Of a stretch of DNA of 15,610 nt, positions 14,302-15,610 are shown piece by piece. The first letter of the stretch is position 1. Each line of letters begins with the position of its first letter. Position numbers and translations under genes: made by a program. Origin of the DNA: Candidatus Aquidulcis frankliniae (GTDB lineage Bacteria; Chloroflexota; Limnocylindria; Limnocylindrales; Limnocylindraceae); assembly GCA_009925905.1 (NCBI GenBank), contig RFPZ01000026.1, positions 1 through 15,610 of the forward strand, written 5' to 3'. The notes under the pieces were generated by a model, which made no database searches, was not told the DNA's origin, and saw nothing but the letters and a program-made list of their open reading frames with translations.

Positions 14302-14310
14302 TGGGAGAAT
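14302..14310 (+). promoter_or_regulatory. Extended -10 promoter of the DUF2203-rhodanese pair
   Basis: TGG followed by GAGAAT ends 6 nt before the ATG at 14317, predicting a leaderless mRNA. It is the mirror image of the tRNA-Lys promoter. Confidence 0.5.
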
Positions 14311-14316
14311 GCGCCT

Positions 14317-14814
14317 ATGAGGCGTTCATGGACGATTGACGCGGCAACGAAGGAGTTGGCCGGGCTGCGCCCGATCATCGCCCTCCTCCGCGACCAACGC
14401 ATCGAACTTGAGCGCATGAAAGATGAGCTGCTCCGCCTCCGCCGCCTTGAGCGCATGGGTGCCCTGCCAGGCGGAGCCGACCAGAATCAGCTACAGCCAG
14501 CCGACCTTGACCCTGCCCTTCGCGATGCGCTGGCGAGCAGTTCTGTTCTCGAGATGCGTATTCGGGCGGCGGTTGACCAGATGCAGGCGAGTGTTGACAG
14601 GGTTACTAGCCGTGGCGTTGAATTGCGCGACATTGACCGAGGTCTCGTTGACTTTCCCGCAGCAGCCTTCGGCTTGCAGTTCCTGCTCTGCTGGGAGGAG
14701 GGGGATGGCGACGAGGTGCTCTTCGCGCACAACATGGGTGATGGCTATGGTGCCCGACTCCCCGTTGCCGAGTTCTTGCGTCGGCTCGCCGCACAGGCTG
14801 AAGGCGAGCGGTAG
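14317..14814 (+). CDS. DUF2203 family protein
   Basis: This 165-residue soluble protein has a helical N-terminal half (an AxxxLAGLRPIIALLRDQR start and a charged coiled-coil-like stretch at about 30-50) and a compact C-terminal half. The C-terminal pattern RGVELRDIDRGLVDFPA, then FLLCWEEGD, then a gap, then AHNMGDGYGAR matches the DUF2203 signature (GxxlkDldrGLvDFP, LCW, GEe, Gf.gR). No activity is established for the family as far as I know. Here the usual WH before the last motif is replaced by FAHN. No ribosome binding site precedes the ATG; the leaderless promoter at 14302-14310 explains this. It shares one base with the rhodanese gene start (TAGTG), so the two are translated together. 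Confidence 0.85.
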   Translation: MRRSWTIDAATKELAGLRPIIALLRDQRIELERMKDELLRLRRLERMGALPGGADQNQLQPADLDPALRDALASSSVLEMRIRAAVDQMQASVDRVTSRGVELRDIDRGLVDFPAAAFGLQFLLCWEEGDGDEVLFAHNMGDGYGARLPVAEFLRRLAAQAEGER

Positions 14815-15143
14815 TGGCCAACCTCCCACTCAGCCTTACCCCCGTTGAGGCAGCGGAACTTCTTTCAGGACCAGACGCCCCGCTTCTCGTTGACGTTCGT
14901 GAAGAGTCGGAGTGGAACGAGGTGCACATCCCTGGTGCGCTGCTCATGCCACTCTCGCAGTTCGTGTCGCGCCAAGACGAACTCCCTGCAGATCGGGCTC
15001 TGATCATGCAGTGCCGCTCAGGTGGTCGCTCTGGTCAAGCGGCACTGGCGTTGCGTACCACCGGCCGCTCAAACGTCGCAAACCTTGCGGGCGGAATCAC
15101 CGACTGGGAGGCTGCAGGACTCCCAGTTGTCTACGGGGAATAA
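14814..15143 (+). CDS. Single-domain rhodanese (sulfurtransferase-like)
   Basis: This 109-residue protein is one complete rhodanese domain. LLVDVREESEWNEVHIPGA at residues 24-42 is the first hallmark, and the active loop CRSGGRSG with the sulfur-carrying C67 is the second; NLAGGITDWEAAGLP closes the fold. Single-domain rhodaneses of this GlpE/PspE type move sulfane sulfur onto cyanide or protein thiols; the partner here is unknown. There is no signal peptide, so it acts in the cytoplasm. The GTG start shares its G with the preceding TAG, and an AAGG element lies upstream within the DUF2203 gene. It is followed closely by the tRNA-fMet promoter. Confidence 0.92.
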   Translation: MANLPLSLTPVEAAELLSGPDAPLLVDVREESEWNEVHIPGALLMPLSQFVSRQDELPADRALIMQCRSGGRSGQAALALRTTGRSNVANLAGGITDWEAAGLPVVYGE

Positions 15144-15152
15144 GGTTCGCAT

Positions 15153-15181
15153 TTGACGGTTTGCCCCGCGCTGCCGATACT
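15153..15181 (+). promoter_or_regulatory. Near-consensus sigma-70 promoter of tRNA-fMet
   Basis: TTGACG (15153-15158) and GATACT (15176-15181) are separated by an optimal 17 bp. The predicted start is A15187 or G15188, the mature tRNA 5' end. This is the only promoter in the window with a good -35 box. Confidence 0.8.
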
Positions 15182-15186
15182 TCGCG

Positions 15187-15261
15187 AGCGGGGTGGAGCA
15201 GTGGCAGCTCGTCGGGCTCATAACCCGAAGGTCGGTGGTTCGAATCCATCCCCCGCAACCA
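15187..15261 (+). tRNA. Initiator tRNA-fMet (anticodon CAU), CCA encoded
   Basis: The cloverleaf closely follows the E. coli initiator. Initiator marks are all present: an unpaired first position (A1 opposite A72), A11:U24 in the D stem, and three G:C pairs beside the anticodon loop (TCGGG-CTCATAA-CCCGA). The T arm is GGTGG-TTCGAAT-CCATC; the acceptor GCGGGG pairs with CCCCGC; A73 and CCA (15259-15261) are encoded. A1 differs from the C1 of E. coli. Confidence 0.96.
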
Positions 15262-15295
15262 TCTCAACACTACCCCCACATCGGGGCACGCCCGC

Positions 15296-15610
15296 CTACG
15301 GGCCGTCGGCGAAGTCGGCGATCTCTGCAACGCTGGTGAACGGACCGACGCGGTAGTCGAGCACCACACCGTCCACGTCGAGGAGTAGGGTGAGTGGTGC
15401 GGCATTTACCGGCACCTGCGCGGCGATCGCACCATCGGCATCGATCAGCGTCGTCCAGGTTGCACCGAGCTCTGCCGCAGCGGCCGCCGCTGGCCCAACC
15501 GAATCCTTATAGAGCACGCCAAGCACCGTTGCGCCCGGCACGAAGCTTGACGAGTAGTCAAAGAGGAGCGGGATCTCGTCTCTGCAGGGGATGCACCAGC
15601 TCGCCCAGAA
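15296..15610 (-). CDS. TlpA/ResA-like thioredoxin (partial, C-terminal 104 residues)
   Basis: The reading frame enters from the right edge without a start and ends at 15296. The first visible residues, FWASWCIPCRDEIPLL, hold the WCxxC redox site of the TlpA/ResA/CcmG branch (more often WCxPC). The VLGVLYKDS strand, the TLIDADGAIAAQVPVNAAPLTLLLD segment with the cis-Pro loop (NAAP), and DYRVGPFT complete the thioredoxin fold. Members usually sit outside the membrane and reduce disulfides, often in cytochrome c maturation, which suits the nearby haem c and Cys-containing proteins. The signal or anchor would lie beyond the window. The gene converges with tRNA-fMet; the 34-bp gap between them holds a weak CCCC/GGGG hairpin (15274-15286). 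Confidence 0.9.
   Translation of the reverse strand, partial: FWASWCIPCRDEIPLLFDYSSSFVPGATVLGVLYKDSVGPAAAAAAELGATWTTLIDADGAIAAQVPVNAAPLTLLLDVDGVVLDYRVGPFTSVAEIADFADGP

Larger units (their letters stand above)
14265..14310. repeat. Perfect 11-bp inverted repeat forming mirror-image divergent promoters
   Basis: ATTCTCCCACG (14265-14275) and CGTGGGAGAAT (14300-14310) are exact inverse copies with a 24-bp spacer. Each arm carries an extended -10 motif, TGG-GAGAAT, pointing outward, exactly 6 nt from the first base of tRNA-Lys on the left and from the ATG of the DUF2203 gene on the right. Confidence 0.8.

Overview
The window looks like chromosomal DNA of a GC-rich, aerobic or microaerobic bacterium. 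The most likely phylum is Chloroflexota (Limnocylindria/Ellin6529-like lineages would fit). This rests on a split b6/subunit-IV type cytochrome b, a cupredoxin-type (auracyanin-like) electron carrier and the general gene style. It is an inference; a deep actinobacterium is not excluded. No mobile element, CRISPR array or phage gene is visible.

Left part (1-2299, minus strand): a three-gene unit encodes a PQQ-like beta-propeller fragment protein, a membrane protein with a GIDE/MUL1-like layout, and the start of a PLP-dependent class V aminotransferase (cysteine desulfurase family, cut by the window edge). It diverges from the rightward genes across a 33-bp gap holding two back-to-back -10 boxes.

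Thiamine region (2333-6399, plus): a HAD phosphatase whose 3' end runs through a well-conserved TPP riboswitch aptamer (about 2927-3017), then thiamine pyrophosphokinase, a YkoE-type ECF substrate-binding subunit, and a 711-residue protein fusing two ECF ATPases with the ECF transmembrane subunit (YkoD+YkoC in one chain). Together these import thiamine or its pyrimidine moiety and convert thiamine to TPP under TPP feedback. A BCP-type peroxiredoxin follows with an ATGA overlap and its own apparent leaderless promoter, then a strong hairpin terminator.

Respiratory operon (7061-13416, plus): six tightly packed genes encode a soluble FAD/multi-[4Fe-4S] GltD-like oxidoreductase, a cytochrome b6-like subunit that keeps the Cys for covalent haem c_n, a subunit IV-like protein lacking the Glu of the PEWY motif, a Tat-type Rieske protein, a membrane-anchored cytochrome c fused to a type-1 copper cupredoxin, and a membrane-anchored six-bladed Kelch-like protein. 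The proposed system is a b6f-like menaquinol oxidase with a built-in cytoplasmic NAD(P)H or ferredoxin input module and a tethered haem-copper exit wire. This is the most novel part of the window.

Right part (13435-15610): a Pr6Pr-family membrane protein, tRNA-Lys(UUU) on the minus strand, a DUF2203 protein, a rhodanese, initiator tRNA-fMet, and the 3' part of a TlpA-like thioredoxin on the minus strand. A perfect 11-bp inverted repeat places mirror-image extended -10 boxes exactly 6 nt from the first base of tRNA-Lys and from the ATG of the DUF2203 gene. A fixed -10/6-nt/start spacing recurs across the window and points to widespread leaderless transcription, possibly including leaderless tRNAs.
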